From NCBI RefSeq assembly GCF_002835805.1, contig NZ_PISE01000015.1:100862-164861 (forward strand): a DNA stretch of 64,000 nucleotides, read 5' to 3'. This document shows positions 24,889-35,892 of the stretch, one piece after another (position 1 is the first letter of the stretch; each line of letters begins with the position of its first letter). Source of the stretch: Niallia nealsonii. GTDB taxonomy: Bacteria; Bacillota; Bacilli; Bacillales; Cytobacillaceae. Under the pieces are notes generated by a model. It did not search any database. It was not told the DNA's origin and saw nothing but the letters and a program-made list of their open reading frames with translations. The position numbers were made by a program, and so were the translations under genes.

Positions 24889-26197
24889 TATTCTTGCCTC
24901 CTGTATGTGAGGTTTCTATCTGATACCATTTTTCATCATATTCATAGAACCAGCTCGGCTGTATCCTTACAATGCTTTGCGAGTCTACCTGCATATCATA
25001 GCCCATCACAATATCCTGTATTTTTTCCATATCAATATTCTTTTGTTCTTTTAAATATTCAAGCACTTTTTGCCCAGACATCACTGTAGTGGTAGTAGTA
25101 TCAAAATCCGTCCCAAAGGTACTAAGATTGCTTGTAATAAATGTTTTCACATCATTATTTTCCCACATTACCTGAATATCCGATATTTTATGTTCCATAT
25201 CAAATATTGGATATCCCGCTGAATTATATAGACGAAAAGTTGATTTATCGTAATTATCATTTTTGCCTACATATCTATATTGGTTTGTCCATCCCCCATG
25301 CTGGTTTACAAACTCAATACTATTTTGAATCATTTTATTTTTTTCTGTACCATCTGTAATTACTTCAGATGGTTTTAGAAAAGAAACAACATGGGTATCT
25401 TTATCAATTCTTAAAAGTCCAGTATCATCCGTGTATTCTTCTCGATTAGCGATGATACTTTTCTGCACTAAGCTAGGATCGCCAAATAACGCTCTTTTTA
25501 ACTTGGCAGAATCAATCGTTTTATACAAATAATTATATTTTTTCATACTACTATCATTTTCTGGCAAATAAATTAGATTATTTTTTGTCAACTCATAACT
25601 AAAATGCGCTGTATAAATAGATCCTTCCATCGCCACATGATTAGTAAAATCTTTAAAAGAATCAATAAATGACGCAGAAACATTGCTTTCATACACTTTA
25701 CTGTTATTTCTAGAAATAAAATAAACCAATCCCTCTTTATCTTTAGAAATATCATAAGAAATTAAAATAGTATCAAAATCAAAATTATTGCTTTCTGTAC
25801 TATTCAGCAAGGTTTTATATAAATAAAATGGAACATCACCTGGAAACCTTATTTCCATACTATGATTCTGTTTTTGAATAAAAGAAGAAACATTTTTTAT
25901 TTCCGGGGAAATATTTTTAATATTATTATAGTCCCATTTTTTTAAAGTATTAATCACGTCACTTATTTCAATACTATCCATTGTTCCATAATGTTGGCCA
26001 TTTAAGTGTTGATAAATTCTATCAGGCTTAACTACCTCGCCAACTTCTTTGCTTTTTCCAAACATTTCTGGTTCAACTGTTGGAATTTTTTTTAATGTTT
26101 CATAATTTCCTTGATGCGTCCATAAAACATAGTATAAAAAGACACTTAATAATACAAGAATAACTAATATAACTGTTTTTATTTTTTCATAAGTCAT
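24875..26197 (-). CDS. walH: WalK regulatory membrane protein WalH (YycH)
   Basis: 440 residues from ATG 26197, which overlaps the walK stop by 4 bp; a TTG at 26203 would add two residues. Single N-terminal membrane helix (IKTVILVILVLLSVFLYYV) followed by a large extracytoplasmic domain. With WalI it forms a complex that modulates the essential WalK sensor kinase. No catalytic motif is expected. Length and operon place match YycH of other bacilli. Confidence 0.92.
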   Translation of the reverse strand: MTYEKIKTVILVILVLLSVFLYYVLWTHQGNYETLKKIPTVEPEMFGKSKEVGEVVKPDRIYQHLNGQHYGTMDSIEISDVINTLKKWDYNNIKNISPEIKNVSSFIQKQNHSMEIRFPGDVPFYLYKTLLNSTESNNFDFDTILISYDISKDKEGLVYFISRNNSKVYESNVSASFIDSFKDFTNHVAMEGSIYTAHFSYELTKNNLIYLPENDSSMKKYNYLYKTIDSAKLKRALFGDPSLVQKSIIANREEYTDDTGLLRIDKDTHVVSFLKPSEVITDGTEKNKMIQNSIEFVNQHGGWTNQYRYVGKNDNYDKSTFRLYNSAGYPIFDMEHKISDIQVMWENNDVKTFITSNLSTFGTDFDTTTTTVMSGQKVLEYLKEQKNIDMEKIQDIVMGYDMQVDSQSIVRIQPSWFYEYDEKWYQIETSHTGGKNNGLE

Positions 26198-28035
26198 ACC
26201 CAATCATCATCCTCTTCTGATTGAATATAAGGAAGAGTAAAAGATACTTTTGTTCCTTTCCCTTCTTTACTTGTTGCCCAAATTTTCCCCCCATGCGCTT
26301 CTACCATTTCTTTTGCAATGGCAAGACCTAATCCTGTGCCTCCAAGCTTGCGTGTGCGGGCCTTATCAACACGATAGAATCGGTCAAATACCTTTTCTAA
26401 GTTTTCTTTTGGAATACCAACACCATTATCAGAAATGCTGACAATAATTTGTTTCTCTTGTTCCTTTAAAGAGAATGTGATTTTTCCGCCTTCAGGAGAA
26501 TATTTTAATGCATTTGAAATAATGTTATCCATTACTTGGGTTAATTTATCTTCATCTACTTCTACAAAAGCAGCATGCTTTGGCAATTTACGCTCAAATA
26601 TAACATTCTGCTCTTTAGTCAACTCAAAACGATCAATAATACGATTATAGAAAACAATGAAATCTACTAACTCTTTATCCAATTTAATGTCTCTATTATC
26701 CAGTTTAGATAATTGAAGCAAATCATTCACTAAACGAATCATTCGTTCTGTTTCATTTTGTGTCACTTCTAAAAATTTAGGAGCCAGTTCATCATCTTGC
26801 CAAGCACCTTCTGCTAATGCCTCCACATAACTTCTCATAGTCGTAAGAGGAGTACGTAATTCATGAGAGACATTCGCTACAAATTCTTTACGTTCCATAT
26901 CGATTTTCTCCTGCTCCGTTATATCATGAAGGACAGTTATAAGGCCATTTACAAATCCTGTTTCTTTTTGAATAACTGAAAAGTTCGCTCTTAGTACATA
27001 GGGTTCATAATTCGTACTATAGTCGAGAATAACTGATTCTCTCTCTTCAAGAAGTTCTTCAAACGTATATGTTCCCTTTAAACCTAAAAGATTAATAATA
27101 GGTTCTGATAAGACTGTTTCACGTGAAACATCTAGCATTTTTGCTGCAGGTTCATTAATTAATATTATACGACCTCTTCTATCTGTTGCAATTACCCCAT
27201 CTGTCATATAAGAAAGAACAGAAGACAGCTTCCTTCGTTCACTTTCTGTTGTTGCTTGTGATTCTTGCAGTTTTTTTGTTAGATTATTAAACGTAATCGC
27301 GAGTTGACCAATTTCATCAAAGCCATATACCTTAACTTTTCTTGAAAAATTCCCCTTTGACAAAGCAAAAGCATGTTTTTGCATATCGGAAATAGGCCTT
27401 GTTATCGTTCTTGCCAGCAGCACTCCTAAAACAGCTGTTACTACTAATGTAATAAGTGTACCTTTTTGAAAGATTTGATTTATTTCATCCATCTGCTTAT
27501 AAACATTCTCAATTTTCCCAACCAGATAGATAGCTCCTATTGATTCTCCCCCTTGAGGTCTAATAGGAGCTATTAAAACATATATTCGATTGCCTGTTTT
27601 TGAATCAATGGAATAATCCTCTACAGGTGCTGAAGAGTTTACCAACGTTCTTCTCACTACATTATCGACCATTTTTTGACCTACCAAGTTTTGGTTTTCA
27701 GGGTCTGATGTACCAATAATAATAGAATTGCTGTCAATCACTCTAATTTCCTGGATAATGTTTGAATTATTATCCTCACTCAAAAGCCTTTTTACATCCT
27801 CTTCTAACGTAGAATCGCCATTTTCAATCGAACGTTCCTTTGTTAGCTGTTCTTCTAAATAGATAGATAAAATATTTACTTTATCCTGAATAGATGTTTC
27901 AAAGTTATCTTTTAACGTTCGCTGCAGTGTTTGTACAAAGTAAACACCAATGATTTGAATAGAGATAAGAATAAGCAGTACAATAATCAATACTAGCTTT
28001 AAATGAATAGATCGGAAGAAACTAACTTTTTTCAT
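26194..28035 (-). CDS. walK: Essential cell-wall sensor histidine kinase WalK
   Basis: 613 residues. The start is taken at ATG 28035 because MKKVSFFRSI aligns with B. subtilis WalK; a TTG sits three bases earlier. Order of parts: membrane helix (about 12-32), extracellular Cache-type domain (about 35-180), second membrane helix (about 184-205), HAMP (TRPISDMQKHAFAL), PAS, dimerisation domain with the phosphorylated histidine in VANVSHELRTPLT, and the ATPase domain (DNIISNALKYSP; DNGVGIP; GTGLGLAI). It controls autolysins and wall turnover with WalR. A perfect parS site lies inside the gene at 27115-27130. Confidence 0.97.
   Translation of the reverse strand: MKKVSFFRSIHLKLVLIIVLLILISIQIIGVYFVQTLQRTLKDNFETSIQDKVNILSIYLEEQLTKERSIENGDSTLEEDVKRLLSEDNNSNIIQEIRVIDSNSIIIGTSDPENQNLVGQKMVDNVVRRTLVNSSAPVEDYSIDSKTGNRIYVLIAPIRPQGGESIGAIYLVGKIENVYKQMDEINQIFQKGTLITLVVTAVLGVLLARTITRPISDMQKHAFALSKGNFSRKVKVYGFDEIGQLAITFNNLTKKLQESQATTESERRKLSSVLSYMTDGVIATDRRGRIILINEPAAKMLDVSRETVLSEPIINLLGLKGTYTFEELLEERESVILDYSTNYEPYVLRANFSVIQKETGFVNGLITVLHDITEQEKIDMERKEFVANVSHELRTPLTTMRSYVEALAEGAWQDDELAPKFLEVTQNETERMIRLVNDLLQLSKLDNRDIKLDKELVDFIVFYNRIIDRFELTKEQNVIFERKLPKHAAFVEVDEDKLTQVMDNIISNALKYSPEGGKITFSLKEQEKQIIVSISDNGVGIPKENLEKVFDRFYRVDKARTRKLGGTGLGLAIAKEMVEAHGGKIWATSKEGKGTKVSFTLPYIQSEEDDDWV
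27115..27130. promoter_or_regulatory. parS site within walK
   Basis: TGTTTCACGTGAAACA is a perfect 16-bp palindrome that matches the Spo0J (ParB) binding consensus. It lies about 26 kb from dnaA on the left arm. Confidence 0.9.
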
Positions 28036-28044
28036 CAATTATGA

Positions 28045-28755
28045 TTACTCCTGTTCAGGGTTTCTTAAATAGTAACCAACACCTCTTCTTGTTACAATCC
28101 ATGTTGGATGACTAGGATTATCCTCAATTTTTTCTCTTAATCTTCTTACCGTTACATCTACTGTACGGACATCCCCATAATAATCATATCCCCATACTGT
28201 TTGCAGCAAGTGCTCCCTTGTCATAACCTGCCCAATATGTTTTGCCAGATAATGAAGCAATTCAAACTCCCTATGTGTTAATTCAATCATTTCACCACGT
28301 TTTGATACGATATATGCATCTGGATGAATCGTTAATGAGCCTATTTCAATCTCATTTGTTTCATTCTCTTCTTCTAATGCAGAAGGAGTCTGTTGATGTC
28401 TACGTAAATTGGCTTTGACACGTGCGATTAATTCTCTTGTGCTAAAAGGTTTTGTTACATAATCATCTGCCCCAAGCTCAAGGCCAAGCACTTTATCTAT
28501 TTCAGAATCCTTTGCCGTTAACATAATAATTGGCATTTCATACTTTTTTCTAATTTCCCGGCAAACTTCCATACCATCTCGCTGTGGAAGCATGATATCA
28601 AGAAGTACTAAATCAGGTTGTATTTCTTCCACTTTTTCTAAGGCTGCATTTCCATCATAAGCGCAATGAACTTCAAAGCCTTCTTTTTTTAAATTAAATT
28701 GTAGTATATCTGCAATTGGTTTCTCATCATCAACAACGAGTATTTTCTTATTCAA
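28045..28755 (-). CDS. walR: Essential response regulator WalR
   Basis: 236 residues, TTG start with AAGGGGG upstream. Receiver domain: acidic pair in VVDDEKP, phospho-acceptor Asp in [13 protein letters not shown], threonine and lysine switch residues in MLTAKDS and VTKPF. The C-terminal OmpR/PhoB winged helix includes [14 protein letters not shown] and the closing TRRGVGYYL. It activates autolysin and wall-homeostasis genes after phosphorylation by WalK. It is the first gene of walRKHIJ, and a 769-bp gap separates it from the tRNA cluster, so the operon promoter should lie at about 28760-28880. Confidence 0.97.
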   Translation of the reverse strand: MNKKILVVDDEKPIADILQFNLKKEGFEVHCAYDGNAALEKVEEIQPDLVLLDIMLPQRDGMEVCREIRKKYEMPIIMLTAKDSEIDKVLGLELGADDYVTKPFSTRELIARVKANLRRHQQTPSALEEENETNEIEIGSLTIHPDAYIVSKRGEMIELTHREFELLHYLAKHIGQVMTREHLLQTVWGYDYYGDVRTVDVTVRRLREKIEDNPSHPTWIVTRRGVGYYLRNPEQE

Positions 28756-28876
28756 ACCAGTTGTCCCCCTTCAGTCAGAGTATCTATAGTAGTATGTGTA
28801 TTATTTACATCTTCTACTTCTAATTTACCATTTTATAAGAATTTATTCACTTTTTTATACATTCTTAATAAAAACG

Positions 28877-28917
28877 AATGATTAAAAAACCCTCCAATAG
28901 AGGGTTTTTTAATCATT
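28877..28917. terminator. Bidirectional terminator upstream of walR
   Basis: A perfect 17-bp stem, AATGATTAAAAAACCCT and its complement, with a 7-nt loop, contains A6 and T6 runs. It would insulate walR from leftward transcripts of the tRNA side. Confidence 0.8.
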
Positions 28918-29483
28918 CAACTTACCTGAATTAGGCTAGTACACATTATAAATAAAAAATTCTTTTTACTAGTGCAAAGAATATATAGGGGTGCCAAAAT
29001 ACAGAGAAGTTCCTAAATAATCAGTAATTTAGAGTATATGCGTAAATCTATTATTAAATCTAAAGACACTCTTTATCTTTTTGTTCTAGTTTTATTTTCA
29101 TCTAATTTAAATAGGAGCTATTTAGGACTTCCAAATATCCTTCTTCACTCTATCATATATTTCTGCTGTTGGAATGAACATCTTTATTTTGTAATCAAAT
29201 TGTAAATTGCAGTGAAAAACAAAATAGAGAGGTTCCTCTCCTACCTATTAACAAAACTTCCTTTATTTTAAATAAAGCAAAATTTCAAATAATGAAATTT
29301 CCCATATCTTCCACTGATCGCAGCCTAAACAAGATAAGATCTAGGGCACAAAGAAACTGCTATAAGACCTGGATACTATAATAAGTCTATGTTCTTTTAT
29401 ATAGAGCTTTCACTCGAAATGTTTCTCCCTATAATCTCGTGATTAAGATCAAAAAACTTTAAACAAGGATAAGGGATTACAGA
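28918..29483. other. Intergenic gap between walR and the tRNA cluster
   Basis: About 570 bp of AT-rich sequence. No coding frame with a ribosome binding site, no RNA structure I can name. Confidence 0.5.
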
Positions 29484-29520
29484 AAAAAACGGTTACGAAT
29501 AAAATTCATAACCGTTTTTT
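29484..29520 (-). terminator. Terminator of the tRNA operon
   Basis: AAAAAACGGTTA and TAACCGTTTTTT form a 12-bp stem with a 13-nt loop, 4 bp after the tRNA-Phe end on the minus strand. Confidence 0.85.
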
Positions 29521-29524
29521 AGAG

Positions 29525-29597
29525 TGGCTCAGGACGGAATCGAACCGCCGACACAAGGATTTTCAGTCCTTTGCTCTACCGACTGAGCTACTGAGCC
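29525..29597 (-). tRNA. tRNA-Phe (GAA)
   Basis: 73 nt. Acceptor GGCTCAG pairs with CTGAGCC; anticodon loop CTGAAAA gives GAA; T-loop GGTTCGATTCC. The 3' CCA is not encoded. Last of four tRNA genes read leftward in the order Lys-Glu-Asp-Phe. Confidence 0.96.
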
Positions 29598-29781
29598 ATA
29601 ATATTATCTGCTTCTTTATTCTATTATCTTACTTTTATCTATTTTTTAATTTATGTATTAAGATAATAAAATTCACTTTATTAATTCTTAGCTTACGACT
29701 ATGGCTGTTATAGTATCCATTCGTATATACAGATTAAAAAAATATATATGTAAAATATGCTAGGTGCATATAGAAAAAATA

Positions 29782-29858
29782 TGGCGGTCCGGACGGGACT
29801 CGAACCCGCGACCTCCTGCGTGACAGGCAGGCATTCTAACCAACTGAACTACCGGACC
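29782..29858 (-). tRNA. tRNA-Asp (GTC)
   Basis: 77 nt with CCA encoded. Acceptor GGTCCGG / CCGGACC; anticodon loop CTGTCAC gives GTC; T-loop GGTTCGAGTCC. Confidence 0.96.
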
Positions 29859-29874
29859 AAAAAATATATTAAAA

Positions 29875-29946
29875 TGACCCATACGGGATTCGAACCCGTG
29901 TTACCGCCGTGAAAGGGCGGTGTCTTAACCGCTTGACCAATGGGCC
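29875..29946 (-). tRNA. tRNA-Glu (TTC)
   Basis: 72 nt, CCA not encoded. Acceptor GGCCCAT / ATGGGTC with one G-T pair; anticodon loop CTTTCAC gives TTC; T-loop GGTTCGAATCC. Confidence 0.95.
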
Positions 29947-29958
29947 ATAATAAAGAAA

Positions 29959-30034
29959 TGGTGAGCCATGGAGGATTCGAACCTCCGACCCTCTGATTAA
30001 AAGTCAGATGCTCTACCAACTGAGCTAATGGCTC
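29959..30034 (-). tRNA. tRNA-Lys (TTT)
   Basis: 76 nt with CCA encoded. Acceptor GAGCCAT / ATGGCTC; anticodon loop CTTTTAA gives TTT; T-loop GGTTCGAATCC. First gene of the tRNA cluster. Confidence 0.96.
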
Positions 30035-30135
30035 TTATTAAAAGTTTTTTCATGTCATTTGCGACGCTTTTTATAATAGCACAGTTTCAATTTAAAAAGC
30101 AATACTTTTTATAAAAAAAATTAAAATAATTTCAA

Positions 30136-30174
30136 ATGCCTAAATAAAGTAGAAAGTATACTCTATTCAGGCAT
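30136..30174 (-). terminator. Terminator of purA
   Basis: ATGCCT-rich arms (30136-30151 and 30159-30174) form a long stem with two mismatches, followed on the minus strand by TTTGAAATTATTTTAATTTTTTT. It lies 10 bp after the purA stop. Confidence 0.65.
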
Positions 30175-30183
30175 CTCTTTAAA

Positions 30184-31497
<1,314 letters not shown>

Positions 31498-31573
31498 TTA
31501 CTATACATTTTTTATATTATTAATCAATCAAACATTCCTATTTTATCAATTTAATGTAGTAAAAGTCAATAAA

Positions 31574-31613
31574 ACACGAACAATGAAAATAAATAATATA
31601 TTTTATGTTCGTG
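31574..31613 (-). promoter_or_regulatory. PurBox pair upstream of purA
   Basis: ACACGAACAAT (31574-31584) and, inverted, CACGAACAT (31605-31613) match the core CGAAC of the PurR box. Two inverted boxes with about 20 bp between them, about 100 bp before the start codon, are the usual PurR control-site layout. Confidence 0.65.
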
Positions 31614-31646
31614 AAACTTTAGTAAACTAGTAAAAAATAAAGGGAA

Positions 31647-31775
31647 ACTTCAATCACTGGAGGCTTCATGTCCCCTACTGATAACTAATCAGACTTTTAC
31701 AGACAAGTTTATACCCACCTAGATTTCTCGTTCTCTCTTATCATTCCCTTAAAGCCCGTTAATATGTGATAAAAC
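31647..31775. repeat. Dispersed intergenic repeat, copy A
   Basis: Shares with the stretch at 44421-44516 the blocks ACTTCAATCA, CTTTTAC, CAAGTTT, the 14-mer CACCTAGATTTCTC, a following T/C-rich block ending TTATCA, and GCCC(G/A)TTAA, in the same order. Copy A has about 33 extra bases after the first block. No coding sense; family unknown. Confidence 0.45.
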
Positions 31776-31800
31776 ATAGCATCCTTAATACATAGAGAAA

Positions 31801-31840
31801 GGGTGCGCTATAAGTTAAAACATCAACTTATAGCACACCC
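31801..31840 (-). terminator. Terminator of dnaB (dnaC)
   Basis: GGGTGCGCTATAAGTT pairs with AACTTATAGCACACCC (one mismatch) around AAAACATC, 37 bp after the helicase stop. Confidence 0.75.
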
Positions 31841-31877
31841 TTCTCAAAATTCTATTCTTTTTGTGTTATTATCACTC

Positions 31878-33242
31878 TTATGCACCAGGCGGCATTCCAG
31901 AATCATCAAAACGCCGCTCTAAATTCACGAATTTATTGTACTCTTTTACAAAGGCGAGTTGTACTGTTCCTGTTGGACCATTACGTTGTTTGGCAATAAT
32001 TATTTCAATAATATTTTTGCTTTCTGACTCTTTGTCATAATAATCATCACGATATAAGAATGCCACAATATCGGCATCCTGCTCAATACTTCCTGATTCA
32101 CGAATATCAGACATCATTGGACGCTTATCTTGGCGTTGTTCAACACCACGAGAAAGCTGGGAAAGTGCAATAACAGGAACTTGCAATTCTCTAGCTAGGG
32201 CTTTTAATGAACGAGAGATTTCGGAAACTTCTTGCTGTCTATTTTCCCCAGATCTTCCGCTTCCTAAGATTAATTGCAGATAGTCAATTAAAATCATCCC
32301 AAGCCCATGCTCTTGTTTTAAACGACGGCATTTTGAACGAATCTCTGTAATCTTAACACCTGGTGTATCATCAATAAAGATACCTGCATTAGATAAGCTC
32401 CCCATTGCCATCGTAAGCTTACCCCAATCTTCATCTGTTAATGAACCTGTACGAAGACGTTGCGCATCAATATTGCCTTCTGCACAAAGCATACGCATGA
32501 CAAGCTGCTCAGCTCCCATCTCTAGACTGAATATCGCTACATTTTCTTGTGTTTTTACCGCAACATTTTGTGCAATATTCAAGGCAAATGCTGTTTTACC
32601 AACAGAGGGACGTGCTCCAACAATGATTAAATCGTTGCGCTGAAATCCAGCAGTCATTTTATCTAGTTCTTCAAACCCTGTGGCAATACCGGATATATCT
32701 CCACTACGATTATGCATTTCTTCAATATTATCATAGGTGCGCACTAATACATCTTTAATATTATGAAAAGCGCCGGCGTTTTTTCTTTGGGCAACTTCCA
32801 AGATGCTTTTTTCTGCTTCGCTAAGCAATACTTCTACTTCATCTTCACGTGTGAATCCATCTTGAGCGATATCTGTTGCTGTTCGAATTAATCGGCGGAG
32901 CAACGATTTCTCTTCTACAATTTTTGCATAGTATTCTATATTAGCAGCAGTAGGAACAGATCCTGCAAGCTCGCTTAAGTAGCTGACACCACCCGTATCT
33001 TCTAAGTTATTGCCTACTGCTAGTTCTTCGGTAACTGTTATTAAGTCAACGGCTTTTCCCTGATCGCTTAGTTTCAGCATTACAGAATAGATGCGTTGAT
33101 GTGCACCACGATAAAAATCCTCTGGAATGAGAATTTCTGATGCTAACGTTAAGCTTTGCGGCTCAAGAAAAATAGCTCCTAGAACAGCTTGTTCTGCTTC
33201 AATATTTTGTGGCGGGACTCTATCTGTCATTATTTCACTCAT
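31878..33242 (-). CDS. dnaB: Replicative DNA helicase (DnaB type; B. subtilis DnaC)
   Basis: 454 residues, ATG with AGGAGG upstream. The N-terminal helical domain starts PPQNIEAEQAVLGAIFLEPQ. The RecA-like motor has Walker A GARPSVGKTAFALN, Walker B ILIDYLQLI, and the late motifs LSQLSRGVEQR and SGSIEQDADI. It is the hexameric 5'-3' helicase at the replication fork, loaded at oriC by the DnaI/DnaB/DnaD proteins of bacilli. It follows rplI with a terminator between, the conserved arrangement in this family. Confidence 0.97.
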   Translation of the reverse strand: MSEIMTDRVPPQNIEAEQAVLGAIFLEPQSLTLASEILIPEDFYRGAHQRIYSVMLKLSDQGKAVDLITVTEELAVGNNLEDTGGVSYLSELAGSVPTAANIEYYAKIVEEKSLLRRLIRTATDIAQDGFTREDEVEVLLSEAEKSILEVAQRKNAGAFHNIKDVLVRTYDNIEEMHNRSGDISGIATGFEELDKMTAGFQRNDLIIVGARPSVGKTAFALNIAQNVAVKTQENVAIFSLEMGAEQLVMRMLCAEGNIDAQRLRTGSLTDEDWGKLTMAMGSLSNAGIFIDDTPGVKITEIRSKCRRLKQEHGLGMILIDYLQLILGSGRSGENRQQEVSEISRSLKALARELQVPVIALSQLSRGVEQRQDKRPMMSDIRESGSIEQDADIVAFLYRDDYYDKESESKNIIEIIIAKQRNGPTGTVQLAFVKEYNKFVNLERRFDDSGMPPGA

Positions 33243-33345
33243 CTAGAAACCTCCTTTTAAGTAGGAAAAGGTTCATTATTATTCATATATAATAAATTTA
33301 ATAAATTGTTATTTTAAAAGAATTATAATTATAAACCGAAACAAA

Positions 33346-33379
33346 AAAATGTGATCAGCTAAGAACTGTATCACATTTT
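33346..33379 (-). terminator. Terminator of rplI
   Basis: AAAATGTGAT / ATCACATTTT with an inner CAG/CTG pair; follows the rplI stop on the minus strand. Confidence 0.7.
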
Positions 33380-33430
33380 ATCGGACTTATCCTATTTTAA
33401 CACTTTTTTTTATAAATGGAACTTCCAATA

Positions 33431-33880
33431 TTAGCTTAATTCTTTTACATGTACATTTAGTGTTGCAATTACTTCTTGATGAAGCTTTACTGGAACCTTT
33501 GTGTAGCCTAATGAACGGATTGCATCGTTCAGTTCAATTTTACGTTTATCTATTTTAATTTGATGCTTTTTATTTAACTCTTCTGCAATCTGTTTACTAG
33601 TAATAGATCCAAACAATCGGCCGCCTTCTCCAGACTTAGCATTCAGCTCCACATTAATTTTCTCTATTACTTCTTTTAGTTTTTTTGCTTCATTTAGCTC
33701 TTCGATTGCTTGTTTTTCTTCTTTTTTCTTTTGTGCATTTAATGTGCTGACTGCACTCGTATTTGCTTCTACAGCCAAACCTTGTTTTAAAAGGAAATTA
33801 TTAGCGTATCCATCTGCTACATTTTTTACTTCCCCTTTTTTCCCTTTACCTTTAACATCTTTTAGAAAAATTACTTTCAT
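33431..33880 (-). CDS. rplI: 50S ribosomal protein L9
   Basis: 149 residues, the normal length. It begins [20 protein letters not shown] with the family signature continuing [16 protein letters not shown]. The long central helix and C-terminal domain ([20 protein letters not shown]) follow. L9 binds 23S rRNA near the L1 stalk and helps keep the reading frame. The start overlaps the gdpP stop by 4 bp, so the two are coupled, as in B. subtilis yybT-rplI. Confidence 0.97.
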   Translation of the reverse strand: MKVIFLKDVKGKGKKGEVKNVADGYANNFLLKQGLAVEANTSAVSTLNAQKKKEEKQAIEELNEAKKLKEVIEKINVELNAKSGEGGRLFGSITSKQIAEELNKKHQIKIDKRKIELNDAIRSLGYTKVPVKLHQEVIATLNVHVKELS

Positions 33881-35859
33881 TCTTTATTTCTCCCTTCAAA
33901 ATATTCATCAATAGCGTTTTGCAGCCTTATCTTTACTTCTTCTATGGATGCATTAGCAATCTGTGTCGCAGCATTTGTTAGATGACCGCCACCTTCTAGG
34001 CTTTCCATAATGAGCTGGACATTTATATCACCGAGAGAACGGGCGCTTATACTGATGATCCCCTCACCTCTATGTGAAATGACAAAACTTGCTATAACTC
34101 CATCCATTGTTAAAAGTGTATCGGCAGTTTGAGCAATTAGCACGCCATCATAGATATCGTTATTTATTGCTGAGGCTATAGCAATACCAGGCTTGTAAAA
34201 TTTCACATTTTCAATTAACTTTGCCCTTTTTACATAATTCTCAATGTCCTCTTTTAAGAATTTTTGTACAAGTACAGTGTCTGCTCCTTGACCACGGAGA
34301 TAGGAAGCTGCGTCGAAAGTTCTTGCACCTGTTCTTAGCGTGAAACTTTTGGTATCTACAATAATGCCTGCAAGCAGTGCTGTTGCCTCTAACATCTCAA
34401 TTTTAACATTTTTCGGCTGATATTCTAGTAATTCAGTAACAAGTTCAGCAGTAGAGGAAGCATATGGTTCCATATAAACAAGTAATGGATTCTCCACAAA
34501 TTCTTCTGCTCTTCTGTGATGATCTATTACAACAACGTCTTCAATTTTATGAAGCAGTCTGTCATCAATTACAAGAGAAGGTTTATGTGTATCTACAATC
34601 ACTAACAAAGTATCTTCTGTTGCCATCTCTAAAGCTTGATCTGGTGTAATAAATCGTTCGAATAGATTTCCTTGTTTTTTTATTTCATCAACCAATCTTC
34701 GCACACCAATATCTATTTCCTGAAAATTAACAACAATATACCCTTGTTTTTGATTCATTTGTGCCACTTTCTGAATCCCTATAGAAGCCCCTATTGCATC
34801 CATATCAGGATTTTTGTGACCCATAATGATTACCTTATCACTTTCAAGAATTAACTCTTTTAAAGCATGCGAAATAACTCTCGCTCTAACCCTTGTTCTT
34901 TTTTCAACTGGATTTGTTTTTCCACCGTAGAATTTTACTTTACCATTTGTTTGTTTAATGGCAACTTGATCTCCTCCGCGTCCTAATGCCAAGTCAAGAC
35001 TAGATTGGGCAATAGTTCCAAGTTCCGGTAAAGAGGAAACGCCTGAACCGACTCCAATGCTTAGAGTAAGGGGCACATTCTGTTTGGATGTCAATTCTCT
35101 TACATCGTCTAAAATCGTGAATTTTCCTTTTTCTAATTGCTGGAGAATATGTTCATTAAATATAGCAATAAATCGATCAGAAGAAATCCTTTTTAGCAAG
35201 ACGCCACTATCTGTTGCCCATTTATTTAAAATAGACGTCACACTATTGTTTAAACTGCTTCTTGTCTGATCATCCATGCCTTGTGTTAGGTCATCATAAT
35301 TATCTAAGAATATAATAGCTATAGCTGTCCGTTCATCCTCGTACAGCTTCTCTATTTCTGTTTGTTCTGTTACATCAAAAAAATAAAGAAGTCTTTCCTC
35401 TCTTTTATGAATCACTCGAAATTTTCGTTCATGCAATGTAATAATTTCCGTCTCTACTTCTTGTTTGATTAATGGTATGACGGATGATGCCACATCATAT
35501 AATGATCTTCCAACTAATGTATCCTCTGTAAAGCATGAAGCTAAAAAAGGATTTGTCCACTCGATATAATACTCATCATTGATAAGCATTATCCCTATTG
35601 GCATTTCCATTAGCGCTTCTTCTCCAACCTTTTTTACTCGATAAGAAAGAGTCGTTATATATTTTTCTGTTTCTTTTCTCTTTTTAATATCTATCCTTAA
35701 AATGAGATAAAAAGGAATAACAGAAAATAGCAGGCCTAATAGAGAAAAGATCCAATTATAATAGGAGAGGAGACCAAGAAAGATCATCGTAATTCCCATT
35801 AAGCCAATTAACGGAGATCTAATAGACCCTTTTTCTAAAAACGTAGGCAATTTCTTCAA
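33877..35859 (-). CDS. gdpP: Cyclic-di-AMP phosphodiesterase GdpP (YybT)
   Basis: 660 residues. Two N-terminal membrane helices (about 16-55), a PAS domain (about 80-150), a degenerate GGDEF domain (about 170-300), then DHH and DHHA1 domains. The DHH metal motif is [11 protein letters not shown], with other ligands in [14 protein letters not shown] and IVDTHKPS; the DHHA1 signature is [11 protein letters not shown]. It hydrolyses c-di-AMP to pApA and so affects potassium balance and wall stress. The PAS domain can bind heme in relatives. Operon yybS-gdpP-rplI. Confidence 0.96.
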   Translation of the reverse strand: MKKLPTFLEKGSIRSPLIGLMGITMIFLGLLSYYNWIFSLLGLLFSVIPFYLILRIDIKKRKETEKYITTLSYRVKKVGEEALMEMPIGIMLINDEYYIEWTNPFLASCFTEDTLVGRSLYDVASSVIPLIKQEVETEIITLHERKFRVIHKREERLLYFFDVTEQTEIEKLYEDERTAIAIIFLDNYDDLTQGMDDQTRSSLNNSVTSILNKWATDSGVLLKRISSDRFIAIFNEHILQQLEKGKFTILDDVRELTSKQNVPLTLSIGVGSGVSSLPELGTIAQSSLDLALGRGGDQVAIKQTNGKVKFYGGKTNPVEKRTRVRARVISHALKELILESDKVIIMGHKNPDMDAIGASIGIQKVAQMNQKQGYIVVNFQEIDIGVRRLVDEIKKQGNLFERFITPDQALEMATEDTLLVIVDTHKPSLVIDDRLLHKIEDVVVIDHHRRAEEFVENPLLVYMEPYASSTAELVTELLEYQPKNVKIEMLEATALLAGIIVDTKSFTLRTGARTFDAASYLRGQGADTVLVQKFLKEDIENYVKRAKLIENVKFYKPGIAIASAINNDIYDGVLIAQTADTLLTMDGVIASFVISHRGEGIISISARSLGDINVQLIMESLEGGGHLTNAATQIANASIEEVKIRLQNAIDEYFEGRNKE

Positions 35860-35892
35860 CTCCTAATATTGTCTGTTTTAATACCCATACCC

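Noticed and set aside
28553..28566. Noc-binding-site-like sequence ATTTCCCGGCAAAC in walR
   Set aside because: Right half departs from the palindromic consensus at two or three positions; too weak to call.
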